Assembly (NCBI GenBank): GCA_905116865.2
Contig: CAJHNH020000494.1
Span: forward strand, 1,135,531 to 1,199,530
From: Candidula unifasciata
Taxonomy: Eukaryota; Mollusca; Gastropoda; Stylommatophora; Geomitridae
Direction of reading: 5' to 3'
DNA length: 64,000 bases
Part shown: positions 9,633 to 20,039 of the stretch, one piece after another
How the letters are laid out: the number at the start of each line of letters is the position of its first letter
Numbering within the stretch: the first letter of the stretch is position 1
Program-made: the position numbers and the translations under genes
The notes under the pieces: model-generated
The model's input: the letters and a program-made list of their open reading frames with translations, nothing else
The model's database searches: none
Told to the model about the DNA's origin: nothing

Positions 9633-10495
9633 AGTGCAGCATGGGGGTAGGGGTTTGCCAGGAAGTTTCCATAGGCATCGAGAATTATGAAACTAAGTTC
9701 ATTTTTTTTCCCAGTTTAGTCAAACAAAATATTTAAAACTATATATAAAACAAAAAGCCAAGGACGTTATGTTATCTGACACTTTAACTTATGTGGACGT
9801 TCTTTACCAAATTCTCTTTAATAGTGCTTGGGATTTTTTTTTTTTTTCTAGTCTTTTTTAAATCACATTTTTGTTTTTAAAGTACAAAGGCGGATTTTGG
9901 GGAGAGAGGGGAGAAGGGAGGGGGAGGGGGGGTGGAAAAGGTGGGGGGGGGGGGGAATTGCCATATATTTAAGGAGGCTCCACCTCTCAGACTCAAAAAC
10001 CACTGTCAAGAGATATGAAGAAGAGGTAACACACTTGCCACGACCTCCCCAATGACATCCAGGAAGTCCAGACTGGTCTGGTTAAAGAAGAATTTACCAT
10101 GATGCCTGCTAAAAAAAAGCCCCTTTTGCACACTGCAAGACTGTAAGATAACGGAGGCAATTTCCAAAATGATAAATTATGAAAATCCATATTCTACATA
10201 ACCTGTTAAAATAGTCTTCTGGAAATGAACCGAGTCCTTATCATCCACCGCCACTTTTTTTCCTTGTTCAATAAATCTGAATAAATAGTAAAAGCTGGAA
10301 ACTACCTGGGACAGAAGGAATTAAATTACAACTGGAACCTACTGAGCTGACTCATTGTGAGAAAAAAAAATTATATTGTCTCCTCTCCTGCATTTCTGTC
10401 AGTGTCTCCATTCTGTAAATGCAATTTCAGCTATGGCCTGTCCCCAAGAAGCTAAGTTAATGGTTTTTTCTTCTGTCTGTGTCTGCTCAGTGTTA
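9633..10495. other. Intron, no gene; G-rich stretch
   Basis: T-run (9834-9847) and G-rich purine tract (9895-9957). Nothing else recognised. Confidence 0.6.
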
Positions 10496-10499
10496 TGGA

Positions 10500-11063
10500 G
10501 GCTTATTAGAACAAGTAATAAGTTTTTCCTATCTAGGACACATAGTACCAGATGATGGAAGAAGCGAAATAGAAAGAGAATAGGAATGGCTAAAACTGTC
10601 TTCAATAAGAGGCGCAAATTACTGACAGCTAGAGAGATAAACAAAACACTAAAGATGAGAATCATCAAATATTATGTATACTCAGTCAGGCTTTATGGTG
10701 CACAAACTTGGACAATGAACAAGCAGCATGAAAATCGTATTGAGCCTTTGGAGTGTGGGTATAAAGAAGAATATGTCATTTTTCATGAAATCAAAAATAC
10801 TCCAATAAAAAGGTTCTGGAAATTATAATTACTGAAAGAAATTTTAAAAAGAGACAAGTGAAATACTTTGGCCACATCAAAAAACATAACACACTTTTAA
10901 AAACCATACTGGAGGGAAAGGTTCAATGCAAGACAGCAAGAGGTGGGCAATGATACAAGTGGGAGGACAACATCAAGAGATGGACAGGCAGCAGTCTGAG
11001 TGTACAAACAGGAAAAGGGACAGAGAGTGTTGAACATCCATGGCAGCCAACCTTGACTGTGAA
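10500..11063 (+). pseudogene. LINE reverse-transcriptase C-terminal fragment
   Basis: Broken frames give SYLGHIVPDDGRSEIE, NKTLKMRIIKYYVYSVRLYG, AQTWTMNK and LKYFGHIKK, then TILEGKVQCKTARGG and KWEDNIKRWTGSSL. These are the post-RT region and C-terminal GR..RGRQ.YKW.DNIK block. A second copy is at 57990-58250. Its 3' end runs directly into the 21-bp array at 11066. Confidence 0.85.
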
Positions 11064-11065
11064 GT

Positions 11066-11370
11066 CGGCACCTGACTGATTGAAGGAGGCCCCTGACTGA
11101 TTGAAGGAGGCACCTGACTGATTGAAGGAGGCCCCTGACTGATTGAAGGAGGCCCCTGACTGATTGAAGGAGGCCCCTGACTGATTGAAGGAGGCACCTG
11201 ACTGATTGAAGGAGGCCCCTGACTGATTGAAGGAGGCCCCTAACTGATTGAAGGAGGCACCTGACTGATTGAAGGAGGCCCCTGACTGATTGAAGGAGGC
11301 ACCTGACTGATTGAAGGAGGCCCCTGACTGATTGAAGGAGGCACCTGACTGATTGAAGGAGGCCCCTGAC
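11066..11370. repeat. 21-bp minisatellite at a LINE 3' end, about 14 copies
   Basis: Unit CCTGACTGATTGAAGGAGGC(C/A)C. The related LINE copy at 58000-58250 has the seed once (GCGCCTGACTGATTGAT), so the array grew at the LINE 3' terminus. It gives long open frames by periodicity only (GASFNQS on the minus strand). Confidence 0.93.
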
Positions 11371-11657
11371 TTCTTCTTCTTCTTCGCGTTCACCAGCTGT
11401 ACACTCTGGCGGAAGGTTCTGGTTGCTCATCCACTACTGAACTGCAGTCCTGCTCCAGAACCTGAGTGTTGCGTGTGCATCAGTTTTACAGATCTCATTT
11501 TCTTGAATACAGACTGTTGGTTCCTTGCCTCTCCGGCAGATGCACTCCGACTTTAAAGGAAGCTCCCCAATTAGTCGACTCTTATGACATGCTTTTGGGG
11601 AGGCAGTGGGTCTATTCTTGTTTTCCCCACAATGGGGCCCCGGAACCCACACGGGGG
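11371..11657 (-). mobile_element. S1 SINE-like element inserted inside the 21-bp array
   Basis: Flanked by GCCCCTGACT on both sides; the array resumes at 11658-11686. Minus strand starts CTTCCCCCGTGTGGGTTCCG and ends with a GAAGAAGAAGAAG tail. At 287 bp it is a good full-length reference for S1. Confidence 0.88.
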
Positions 11658-11879
11658 AAGCCCCTGACTGATTGAAGGAGGCCCGCATATGACAATATTT
11701 AGTTTAAAAAATAATACTGAGGGGGAGGGGGGGTTGTTCTTGTGACCAAATGGCTTTACAAAGCCACTATGACAACATAATTTGTCCCTAGCCTTAGTGT
11801 TATGATACCAACGAGGTCACTGTATGAGTATTGCAATCAATTTTTTTTTTAGGCCTTGGGGATTTAATGCATTGCTCCT

Positions 11880-12440
11880 TTCATCTTTGTTAAGTTGAGC
11901 TGGGTCAAGAATTGACATCACAGCACTCGGGGCATTCCCATGCATGCTCCGTCCTCATTTTCAGCAGCCATCACAGAGTTCCAATACTGATGGTACCGGT
12001 CACAATCTGGTTAAATGTCTGTCTTGCCTTTCCTCTGAGTGTAGTGAGCCGGCCAGACCCTCTGGTTACACCCAGGTCCCTCATTCTCTCCAAACCATTA
12101 TAATCTTCTTTCTCTACTGATTCTGTTGCTTGTTCCCAAAGGGCCTTGACCCCATCTGCCTTGACATGTATCAATTCACCACCCAGTGGTGTGGATCCAG
12201 CCAATCTGTCTGCCTGTTCATTACCCACCACGCCGGCATGGCCTGGAAAAAAAAAAGATCCAAAGTATGCGCACTACCCGTGACCTTTCCAGTGAAGCTT
12301 GCCACTCTGCTCGAAGCATTCCTGTCTTTACCTTTTTCAGCATGCTTTCAGAATCTGTTACAATTACAACATGTGTATGCATCTTGTTCTCTAGCCACCG
12401 GAGAGCTGTACTTACCGCCTCCACCTCTATTCTCATGCTA
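11880..12440 (-). pseudogene. RNase H domain of a non-LTR retrotransposon
   Basis: Minus strand 12436-12221 encodes MRIEVEAVSTALRWLENKMH, IVTDSESMLKKVKTGMLRAEW and ERSRVV. After a frame break, 12231-11971 encodes GNEQADRLAGSTPLGGELIH and, further on, GVTRGSG, ARQTFNQIVTGTI. This is the E..A...L, TDS and GN..AD.LA pattern of RNase HI in I-like LINEs. The 3' side ends in a CPEC-like block (WECPEC, about 11935). No other part of the element is adjacent. Confidence 0.85.
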
Positions 12441-12740
12441 GATGTTGTGGTGTACCATCTTTGTTATTTACTCCTTTAATATATTTCATGCCCAAAACAA
12501 ACAAATTTAATACAGATACAAAATTTATTTTTAATTCATTAGTGACCTGTGTCAAATTGGTTACTTATTAGAGACTTTTTCAGGAATTTCCACTGGTTCC
12601 TGCCATTTTTGTTTTAAGCAATCCAGGACAAAAGGGCCAGTACAATGCTTGGAGCACCTGGGGAAATGTGTAGTTATAACAATACAGTTGAAGAGATAAA
12701 CAAAAAGGTACAACTCTGTGACAAAACAAGCATGGCTTAC

Positions 12741-12949
12741 TTGTTTGCTGTGGGAGAATACTGTCCAGATTTCCTGAGAGCATCATGCTGGATCTGTGCC
12801 TGTTTGGCTGGCTGGTAAACTTCCCTGTAACACTTGCTACAGAAGCCCTCCCAGGCGATGTTCCCATAAAAACCGCATCCGTTCTTGCACAAAAGATCTG
12901 CTTCATCTAAATGAAAGCTCTTCTTTTTGTGTGGAACAACTGCAGACAT
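12741..12949 (-). CDS. RABGEF1: RABGEF1 coding exon 1: start codon and A20-type zinc finger
   Basis: This exon encodes residues 1-69 plus two bases of codon 70. The zinc finger is CX3CX11CX2C: C21, C25, C37, C40, with the block [11 protein letters not shown] matching the Rabex-5 ubiquitin-binding finger. In that family it contacts ubiquitin through aromatic residues around the third and fourth cysteines. The start is supported by an in-frame TGA three codons upstream (TGA ACC AAA ATG) and an A at -3. The donor is AACAA|GTAAGC at 12740-12735. The split codon AA|T is completed by the next exon. The stretch after the finger (about 45-60) corresponds to the motif interacting with ubiquitin (MIU) region, rich in K, Q and A. 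Confidence 0.93.
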
Positions 12950-13130
12950 TTTGGTTCACGTAAACCTTCTATTATTTAATACTGTCTTTTAAATATTTAT
13001 CAGATGAGTGTACCAATGTCAACCACATTCACAGAAACCTGACTGCGATTTACTTCTGCGTCAACAGACCCTGCCAGCCAGCAGATGATTGCATCCTTCA
13101 CAGGAGATGTCTCAAGCCATCATCTTGTGA
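12950..13130 (-). other. RABGEF1: 5' UTR part of the RABGEF1 start-codon exon
   Basis: Upstream of the ATG the minus strand runs open without a splice signal until TTTATTTTCATTTCAG at 13131-13146, a pyrimidine-rich acceptor. The exon therefore probably starts at 13130, with 181 nt of 5' UTR, and is preceded by at least one non-coding exon. The UTR contains several in-frame stops before the ATG. Confidence 0.6.
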
Positions 13131-13146
13131 CTGAAATGAAAATAAA

Positions 13147-13837
13147 GTTTCATTTTTTCTTTTTTTATGAAAGAACAAAGCAGTTAGTAACATTAACACT
13201 AGCTAGATAACACCATTAGCACATGTAAGGATGGGCTATAGGAAGGCATAGAAATCTTAATTCAATGAGGATGGCCAGTGTGAGTAGCAAGACTTGCTCC
13301 GGTTAAGAAAAGTCACTCAAGGCCACAGAGGAAGTTTCCACCTGCCAATAGCCCAAAGTCTGGGTGGTAATTTAGAGACCATGTGTTGTCCATGCATCCT
13401 CATGATCTCTCTATCTGCTTGCTGAGTTTACTCCAAAGAAACTGCTAGATCAGAACAGCTGTGCTCTGTCCACCTGTTGGAGCTTCCCTTCTAGAACAGC
13501 TGCCAACCAAGGCTAAAGGCTTGTTCAAAATAACAATCCTACATATTCTGACACTTATTTTATATCTCTGCAATATGTAATAATTTTAGACTCCCCCCTC
13601 CCCCAAGCCACGAATCTGTGTGTGCACCTAGAGTGATAAAATGTGCAGCGATTATTTTGCATGATTCCACTAGGCCAGGAACTGAGCAGTTATGGAGTGA
13701 CCCCTCTGCAGTGATGTTAGAAACTAAACTAACGACTAGTGGCACCGATTAACTGTTATAACCTAGAAACATGGTGATGAAGGGAACTGACCACCTAAAC
13801 TCATTATGCTGTGATCTAGGTCTAACACTTCATAGCC
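13147..13837. other. Intron 1, no feature identified
   Basis: Balanced-composition intron sequence with no repeat shared with the rest of the window and no splice-flanked open frame. Confidence 0.5.
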
Positions 13838-13965
13838 TTCTTCAGTCCTTTCTCCCCTAGAGGAGCAGGCCCTTAAAACCAACTCATGCTAAGTTGTCCC
13901 ATCCTTTGCTTTATTTCTATGTCCCTGTGGGTTCCAGTGTAAAGCCCTTCCAGTTATACATTTTT
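13838..13965. repeat. S8 dispersed repeat fragment
   Basis: Shares CTCATGC.AAGTTGTCC, ATCCTTTGCT and CCCTGTGGGTTCCAGT with 35290-35590 and 55550-55737. Confidence 0.65.
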
Positions 13966-14036
13966 GAGATGAAGAAATGCTGCACTGATACCTGCTGGGC
14001 TTAGAGCACCTAGACTATGGATGAGACGATTTTGCA

Positions 14037-14460
14037 AAGAGAAACACGTGGTGTGATCATCAGAGCAAGATTTTGTCGCGGTGACAGATAAATCATCTTT
14101 GCCTCTGTGGAAAGAGCTGTTGAAATGGAGAGGGATTGGTTTGAGCGTCTTGTTTTCAATATCATGAAAGATGTTCCCGAAATTGTCTAAACAGTTTTTC
14201 TTTTTTTACTTTCATTTTATCTGTTATTATTATCATTTAAAGAAAAGAGAAACATGTGGTTTGATCATCAGAGCAAGATTTTATCATGGTGACAGTTAAA
14301 TCATCATTGCCTCTGTGGTCAGAGCTGTTGAAATAGAGAGGGATTGGTTTGAGTGTCTTGTTTTTAATACCAGGAGAGATACTCCTTCAATTTTCTAAAC
14401 AGTTTTTCTTGTCTTACTTTAATTTTATTATTTGATCTGTTATTAATTTCATTTATGGAT
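14037..14460. repeat. Tandem duplication of about 205 bp
   Basis: 14037-14240 and 14243-14460 both start AGAGAAACA(C/T)GTGGT(G/T)TGATC and share ATCATCAGAGCAAGATTTT, GAGAGGGATTGGTTTGAG and AAACAGTTTTTCTT. About 85-90% identical by eye. Confidence 0.85.
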
Positions 14461-15499
14461 CATTAGCATTTTTCTTCTTACTACTCTTTTATTCCTACTA
14501 CTATTATATATTATCGTTATTACTTCTATTAATATTTTTTTAGCCTTCGTTTATTCTATTTTATTTTATTCATTCCACTTCACCCTTTTGGCTTCCTAAA
14601 TTTCACACTTATTCACATGACCCCCTGATGGGTACTGGTGGTGGGAGTGCTTGGCCCTTTGTTGCTGATGTGTAGTTTCTGTTGAGAAAGGCTCCAGCTA
14701 AACGCTGATTTGTCTTGTTGTGTCTACATTGTTCCCCTTCAGCCTTTCATTAAGCTTCGAGTCACAGCTGTTTACTAGATTAATTTCTTAGTGTTTGCAT
14801 GACTGCAGTCGCCCCTGTTTTCACCACTTTTTAGATTGTTCGCCACTATCCCTTGTAAAAACAAAAAATTAGAGACACAGCATTCTCAACAAATCCAACA
14901 GTAAACACACTGCATGCATTCAATGCATAAGGCAGCTGTTAGAAGTACAACACAAACAGTCTGACACTAGAAATGTAGTTTACAATTGATGGAAGCAGCA
15001 GTTACAACAGATCAGTAGCTGCACATATTGTACAGTTGTACAATAGGTGTAGACAGTCCAAAGCAAAATCAATAGCACAGATGTTGCCATCATTTTATTC
15101 ATGCATTCAAGGCCACACTTCACTACACATTCTGAAAGCCAAGGCCTATTTTCAACCAGTTAACAGCAGTATGCAGTATCTGCACTTTGTTTTTAAACAT
15201 AATTTGGTGGCGCTACTGTAACAGACTGTGGTGAATACCGGGCACCTGTTTTAGAAACTGTGTGTTTACCAGCACAATTTTTTCTAGATAAATCAACAAC
15301 CTGCTAAAAGCCAAACAACGGTAGATGATACAATGTGTACTACTAGACAAAGTGAATAAAATCAATCAGGCAATCAGGCAATATGACGAGGTTCACTTTG
15401 AGCTGGAGTAGACACAAATAAGAGCCAGTGAGAACAGAATGAAACAGCTTGGTTTAGGAACAGCAATTTACCATACAGATAGGTTTAAGGTTTCAACAA
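14461..15499. other. Intron 1, AT-rich, nothing seen
   Basis: T-rich (14470-14580), otherwise unremarkable. Confidence 0.55.
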
Positions 15500-15860
15500 C
15501 GGATCATCATCGTGGCACAAGGGTAGTAACCCATTAAGTGCTCCGTTTTACTTTTAACTCAAGTCTCAGTCTGAAGAATCTCAGCATACTGCACGAACTC
15601 TGTAACACTGATGAGGATCTTGAAATACTTTAGGTAGATTTTTAACTCAAAATTTCACTCCGGCAGCGCCCACTACCCATAGATAAGAAAAAATTACTAC
15701 AAATTGATGTGAAAAAAATTCCTGCCTTCACCGGGGCTTGAACTCGGGACCTCTAGCACTCGATCATGAAGTTCATTGCAATTGGTTGCCAAAGGTGGAG
15801 GGAGCTGATCAGACAGTCAACAGCAACTGGTGACCCAACAACACGCAGTGTTATTTGTCG
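15500..15860 (-). mobile_element. S4 SINE, tRNA-derived
   Basis: Minus strand: box B GAGTTCAAGCCCCGG at about 15733-15747, then GCGCTGCCGG(A), AGTTAAAAATCTACC, TCAGTGTTACAGAGTTCG, GAGCACTTAATGGGTTACTA. A second copy is at 24035-24480. Confidence 0.75.
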
Positions 15861-16334
15861 ATGATGATGACATGTAAAATATATTACACTCAACAATCTA
15901 TGCTCCTACAATCTATTACAACTGATACTCAATATAAACAGTTTTAAATAACCAAAAGTAACTGACAAACATACAAATCCAGTACTGAGACAGACACACA
16001 CAAAAACTCTGTATATCCCAATGATAACCTAGATGGGATGAACAGGATACTGTTGTTTAAATGATTACAACACCCCGTAAACACTTACTGGCTTGCAACA
16101 TCCTGACAACGAAGACGACATACAATTATATGTTGTCACTATATATCATAATTATAACAATGAGGGTTGAACTGGCTAGTAATAACATTATTTATGTGAC
16201 AACTACTGATACTCCACTGCTATAGGATACGCAACCACTGATGTACTAATTAACAATGTTAATAATGACTAATAAACTATAAACACTAATTAACTTGTGC
16301 CTGCACCGAATAGAGGGAATTAAATGGCATAGAA
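15861..16334. other. Intron 1, nothing seen
   Basis: AT-rich with scattered short A/C tracts and no gene. Confidence 0.5.
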
Positions 16335-16930
16335 TCACTAATGCCTTTGGGAGAGAACTAAACAAGTTCCAGTGGACCAAGAGGTGGGGAAAAGATGCTG
16401 GCATTGAATAGGACACACGTCCAGAAAAACTGAGACCAATACAACCCGAATGCCTTTGAACTGGAACACACAGAGGTACAGAAATAATGGCAGACCAAAA
16501 AACTGCTATCCTCGGAATTAAAAAAAAAGATGGCGGCCAATGGCAGCCAAAACAGGGCCTCAGTCATGTATCAAATGCGCACTTCCGGTGACTTAATTTG
16601 CGGTTTTCCAGCGTGAGCGGTGCGGGGATACTCTCTCGGCGGTGGCGGTAGTCGCCGGAAAACCGCAAATTAAGTCGCCAGAATTGCGCAACTGACACAT
16701 GACTGAGGCTCTGTTAGGATGTTTTTGCAGCCGCTATCTTTTGTGCCTGTTATTCGGAGGATAGCCCAAAAAACACATGGAGAAGGGAGCTAGAAAGTGA
16801 AGTTAAAAAGATGGAGAGGACACAGAGAGAGCGATAGCGAAGGTTAGAACCTGGGGTGAGCTGGTTGAAAGCCTATGCTCAATTAGAGGTTAGAAGGCAA
16901 AAAAAGAATAATAACTGTAATCTAACTAAG
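16335..16930 (+). pseudogene. LINE C-terminal fragment split by a MITE
   Basis: Left part encodes SRKTETNTTRMPLNWNTQ and NNGRPK; right part continues TWRRELESEVKKMERTQRE. The GRPK.TWRRE block is the common C-terminus of RTE-type LINEs. Interruption 16503-16773 is the fold-back MITE plus one target duplication. Confidence 0.85.
16503..16765. mobile_element. Fold-back MITE, 263 bp
   Basis: About 115-bp inverted arms: CTATCCTC, GCCTCAGTCATGT, CTTAATTTGCGGTTTTCC on the left recur inverted on the right (GGAAAACCGCAAATTAAG, ACATGACTGAGGC, GAGGATAG). Flanked by CCAAAAAA at 16495-16502 and 16766-16773. No coding potential. Confidence 0.9.
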
Positions 16931-17175
16931 AGTAAGTCAAAGTTCTGAATCCCATGTGCTTCAATTGTTGAGTCAACAATGCAAACAGCCTGACATATGT
17001 AATGCAAAGCAGTCTTTATTTTCTTTCTTACACCCGTCATGGATGGTTCAACTTGTTTAGGAGAACTGTACGCAAAACACAAACAAGTTTGAATGGGAAG
17101 AATGACAAAATACGTTGAGGCAGATGATGACAGACCTAGATATCGCAGGAAGCCAAATAACTGTCACCCAATTCC

Positions 17176-17182
17176 CCCCCCC

Positions 17183-17216
<34 letters not shown>
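17176..17216. repeat. Poly-C followed by (CA)n
   Basis: C run then about 14 CA dinucleotides. Confidence 0.95.
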
Positions 17217-17218
<2 letters not shown>

Positions 17219-17568
17219 GCAGTTACTGGCTTTTAGCAAACGATGATTTGCTTCAATCAACAGAATACCCAAAGAATATATCCAAGGCAACCAAGAAAGA
17301 TCGGCGTAAAACAAAACAAAACAAAATGACCAGACAAAAGAAAACTTAAACTGGTCGACTTGTGCAGCAGGCGACATGGGAAGTAAAATACCCAGCGGTA
17401 GATGAATAATGATAAATATAGATCAATATGCTAAATCATTTACAAAATAATAACTATATTACAATTATCTTTTCCAAATGATGCCTTGCTTTAATGAAAA
17501 GAATTGACAAACAAGAAACTTGTTTTGAAAACAAGACTGGTGGACTTCTGTTGTTGTAGCGGACGACA
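17217..17568 (-). repeat. Two diverged copies of the candidate RABGEF1 first exon
   Basis: 17217-17385 and 17463-17568 share with 17652-17770 the elements GTCG(C/T)C.GCT, AGTC.ACCAG, GTTTTCTT and AAGCAA..CATC.TTTG..AAAG. At the position of GTAATT in the best copy they have ATAATT and CCAGTA. Confidence 0.6.
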
Positions 17569-17651
17569 AAAATAAATTGATCATGTTAGCGAAACAATAA
17601 CATGTTATTTATATTACCATTATTTACAAAAAACAACTGTGTAATAATTAC

Positions 17652-17900
17652 CTTTTGCAAACGATGTCTTGCTTTAATTACCAGAAGAAACCAGCAAGAA
17701 AACTCGACTGAAAATGTCTAGACAAAACAAAACTAGCCGACTTGTAGCGTGTACTGTGTAGCAGGCGACGACACGACTTGCACGATTGCGATCTGTCTCT
17801 CCTCCCTCCTCCGTCAGTCAGCAGACGATAACATGTGCCAGGGGATCGTATACGAGTGCGACCTAATCAAACGAATCAATTTATGGAGAGCAGAGCTTTC
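17652..17900 (-). promoter_or_regulatory. Candidate RABGEF1 non-coding first exon and CpG-containing promoter
   Basis: Downstream intron 1 needs a 5' exon. On the minus strand the stretch 17770-17652 ends CGTTTGCAAAAG|GTAATT, a good donor, and the flanking 17740-17930 is clearly richer in CpG than its AT-rich surroundings. Two diverged copies of the same stretch lie just downstream (17217-17385 and 17463-17568) with decayed donors. No TATA box or initiator is convincing. This is inference only; cap-site or RNA-seq data would decide it. Confidence 0.35.
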
Positions 17901-17968
17901 AAAACTGTGTGACGCGACACACTGGTGTGTATTCTTTGAAACTATGCGAATCATTTGGGGATATACAT

Positions 17969-19449
17969 CTTTCTTCTTCTTCTTTTGTCAAAATCTGCTT
18001 GTGCCGCTAGGCGTCGCAGTCTATCAGATGATCGGCAACCGAGCCAGGGCGCGCTCAGTCGCTTCATATGCCGTGATGTTATGAAGTCTCAAGTTGTCCG
18101 TGACTCCTTCAATCCATATTCTTCTTGGTCTTCCCCTGCTTCTTGTTGTTTCGATTTTCATGTTGTATGCTCTTGATGCTGGCATCGTTGGTTCCATTCT
18201 CATTAGGTGACCAAACCATTTCATTCTTTGCTTCTCAATAAATTTAACGATGGGTATGGTTCCAATAGTTCTTGTAATCACATCGTTTCTCACTCGATCT
18301 CTTCTGGTTTTATTCGCAGCCATTCTCAAACATCTCATTTCACAGGTGGTTAGTCTTCTCTCATGTTCTTTTGTTAATGTCCAAGTCTGACATTGATAAC
18401 CTAATGTCGGTATAAAGATTGTATTTATAATTTGTCTTTTTATCTCAGCTGGGACAGCAGGGTGTTTTAAAATTGGGGCAAGCTGGTATGCCACATTGTT
18501 GGCTTGTTGGATTCTTGCTTCAATCACTCTGTCTATTTTACCATTGGATGTAAAGATACTTCCCAGGTATTTAAATTCTTGCACTTGTTTTAGGCTGTGA
18601 TCTAGAATCTTTATGTCGATGGTCTGTTGCTCTCTACTTATGCTCATGACTTCTGTCTTTTCAGTATTGATCTTCATATGATACCTGAGGCAACTGTCGT
18701 GTAGTACGTTCATGTGGTCTTGCAGCTGTTTACTATCACTGTGAAATATGCATTGATCGTCGGCAAAGAGCAGCTCATTGAAGTCCTCCTGTTTATCGAC
18801 ATCTGTTGGTGTTATGTCTATTTTATTAATATTGTCCATAAATATTATGAAAAGTAAAGGTGATAATACACAACCTTGTCTTACTCCTGATGTTACTGGG
18901 AACCAGTCTGTGATGCCAGCTCTTGTTCTAATGGCGCTTTCACTTTGTCTATAAATAGCCCTAACACAATCTAAAATTGTTCCATTTATACCGTAGTTTT
19001 CAAGAACTTTCCATAATAAATTTCTGTTTTACTCTATCGAAAGCTTTTTCTTGATCTATGAAAGCGATGTTCATTTGATGTCTGTGTTCTATTGTCTTTT
19101 CGCTAACTTGTCTTAAAGCAAAAATAGCGTCAGTACACCCTCTTCCTTTCCTAAATCCGACCTGTGATGGGCTCAGGATCGGTTCTACAACGGATCTAAT
19201 TCGTTGTTCCAGAATTTTGGCAAACATTTTTCCTACGTGGCTTAGAAGGGAGATGCCTCTGTAATTGTTACAATCTTGCTTATTGCCTTTTCTTTTCCAA
19301 ATTGGGACTATAAGAGCTCTTTGCCAGTCTATTGGTACAGTTCTTTCATTCCAGGCTTTCCTAAATATGTGGAGTAGCCAGGTGACTCCAATTTCTCCAC
19401 AAGCCTGTATTGCCTCGGCTGATATTCCATCAACACCTGATGCCTTATT
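17969..19449 (-). mobile_element. RTE-type LINE, 5'-truncated, young, with 15-bp target duplication
   Basis: Flanked by TTTGGGGATATACAT at 17954-17968 and 19450-19464. Minus-strand reading starts abruptly at NKASGVDGIS (RT block 1) and runs through NNYRGISLLS, GFRKGRGCTDAIF, AFIDQEKAFDRV, TSGVRQGCVLSPLLF and the catalytic FADD box. It then has KYLGS, KWFGHLMRM and the C-terminal GRPRRIWIEGV, with a stop at 18024. One frame break near 19010-19020 is the only lesion seen. The 3' UTR is under 60 bp and ends in a (GAA)n tail, as expected for RTE elements. The endonuclease is missing through 5' truncation. Confidence 0.93.
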
Positions 19450-19464
19450 TTTGGGGATATACAT

Positions 19465-20039
19465 AGGATACACAAATTGTGTGCATGCAGCACAAACTTG
19501 CGTTGCCGTTCGTGTGTGAAAGAGACAAGGTTTTACAGACAAAATTTTACTTTAAAATTGTATCAGACAGGGAACATCATTTGCATGAGGAGGAGGGGCT
19601 AGCAAACGACATCAGCTGAAAGGAGTAACTCTTGGGTGGCACAAGCAGAAGTCACTGTAAGACATGTTAATTTTACTGAAAAAAAATAGCGCATGGTAAG
19701 GAATGGCCCACAGTGTTGCCCAGCAAAACAGCTTTATATAGAGTGATAGTTCACGCGGTGGATAGTTACACTGGACCGAGGATGCCGTTAATGGATAGCT
19801 GGTTACGTCAAACAGTTGCGCAAGAGCTTCCCACACAGGTGATATTACATATATTACATATATATTTACACTCATGGGTCTATGGTGAGCGGTAAAAAGA
19901 ATGGGCGGGGTTTTATTGTACAAGTGAATGGACACTCAATTGATACTAAACTAGCAGATGGTGCTCTTAATGCCATGGAGACGCTACCAACTCTTGACTA
20001 TCTGGGCACATTTACAACAGCTGTATAAGTTGGGAATGC
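19465..20039. other. Intergenic, nothing identified
   Basis: No shared repeat or credible open frame recognised. Confidence 0.5.

Larger units (their letters stand above)
1..17770 (-). other. RABGEF1: RABGEF1 (Rabex-5) gene span, partial at its 3' end
   Basis: Six coding exons join in phase on the minus strand (12949-12741, 9205-9090, 7160-7036, 5662-5539, 4290-4063, 2123-1867) to give the first 353 residues of a Rabex-5 orthologue. Family knowledge: Rabex-5 activates Rab5 on early endosomes through its VPS9 domain and binds ubiquitin through an A20-type zinc finger. Human Rabex-5 is about 490 residues, so roughly the last 130 residues (end of VPS9, coiled coil, C-terminal tail) should lie beyond position 1. 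I found no further exon between 1 and 1866. A non-coding first exon near 17.65-17.77 kb is proposed separately. The introns are full of mobile elements. Confidence 0.9.

Noticed and set aside
9107..9634. 175-codon plus-strand frame beginning with a signal-peptide-like stretch
   Set aside because: The first part is the antisense of RABGEF1 coding exon 2 and the rest is the 62-bp minisatellite.
10897..11430. 177- and 156-codon repetitive open frames on the minus strand
   Set aside because: They exist only because a 21-bp unit without stops is repeated, and an S1 insertion interrupts the array. No splice or domain evidence.
18024..18839. Host gene candidate of 271 codons
   Set aside because: It is the C-terminal part of the RTE reverse transcriptase (FADD box, GRPRRIW end) with target duplications.
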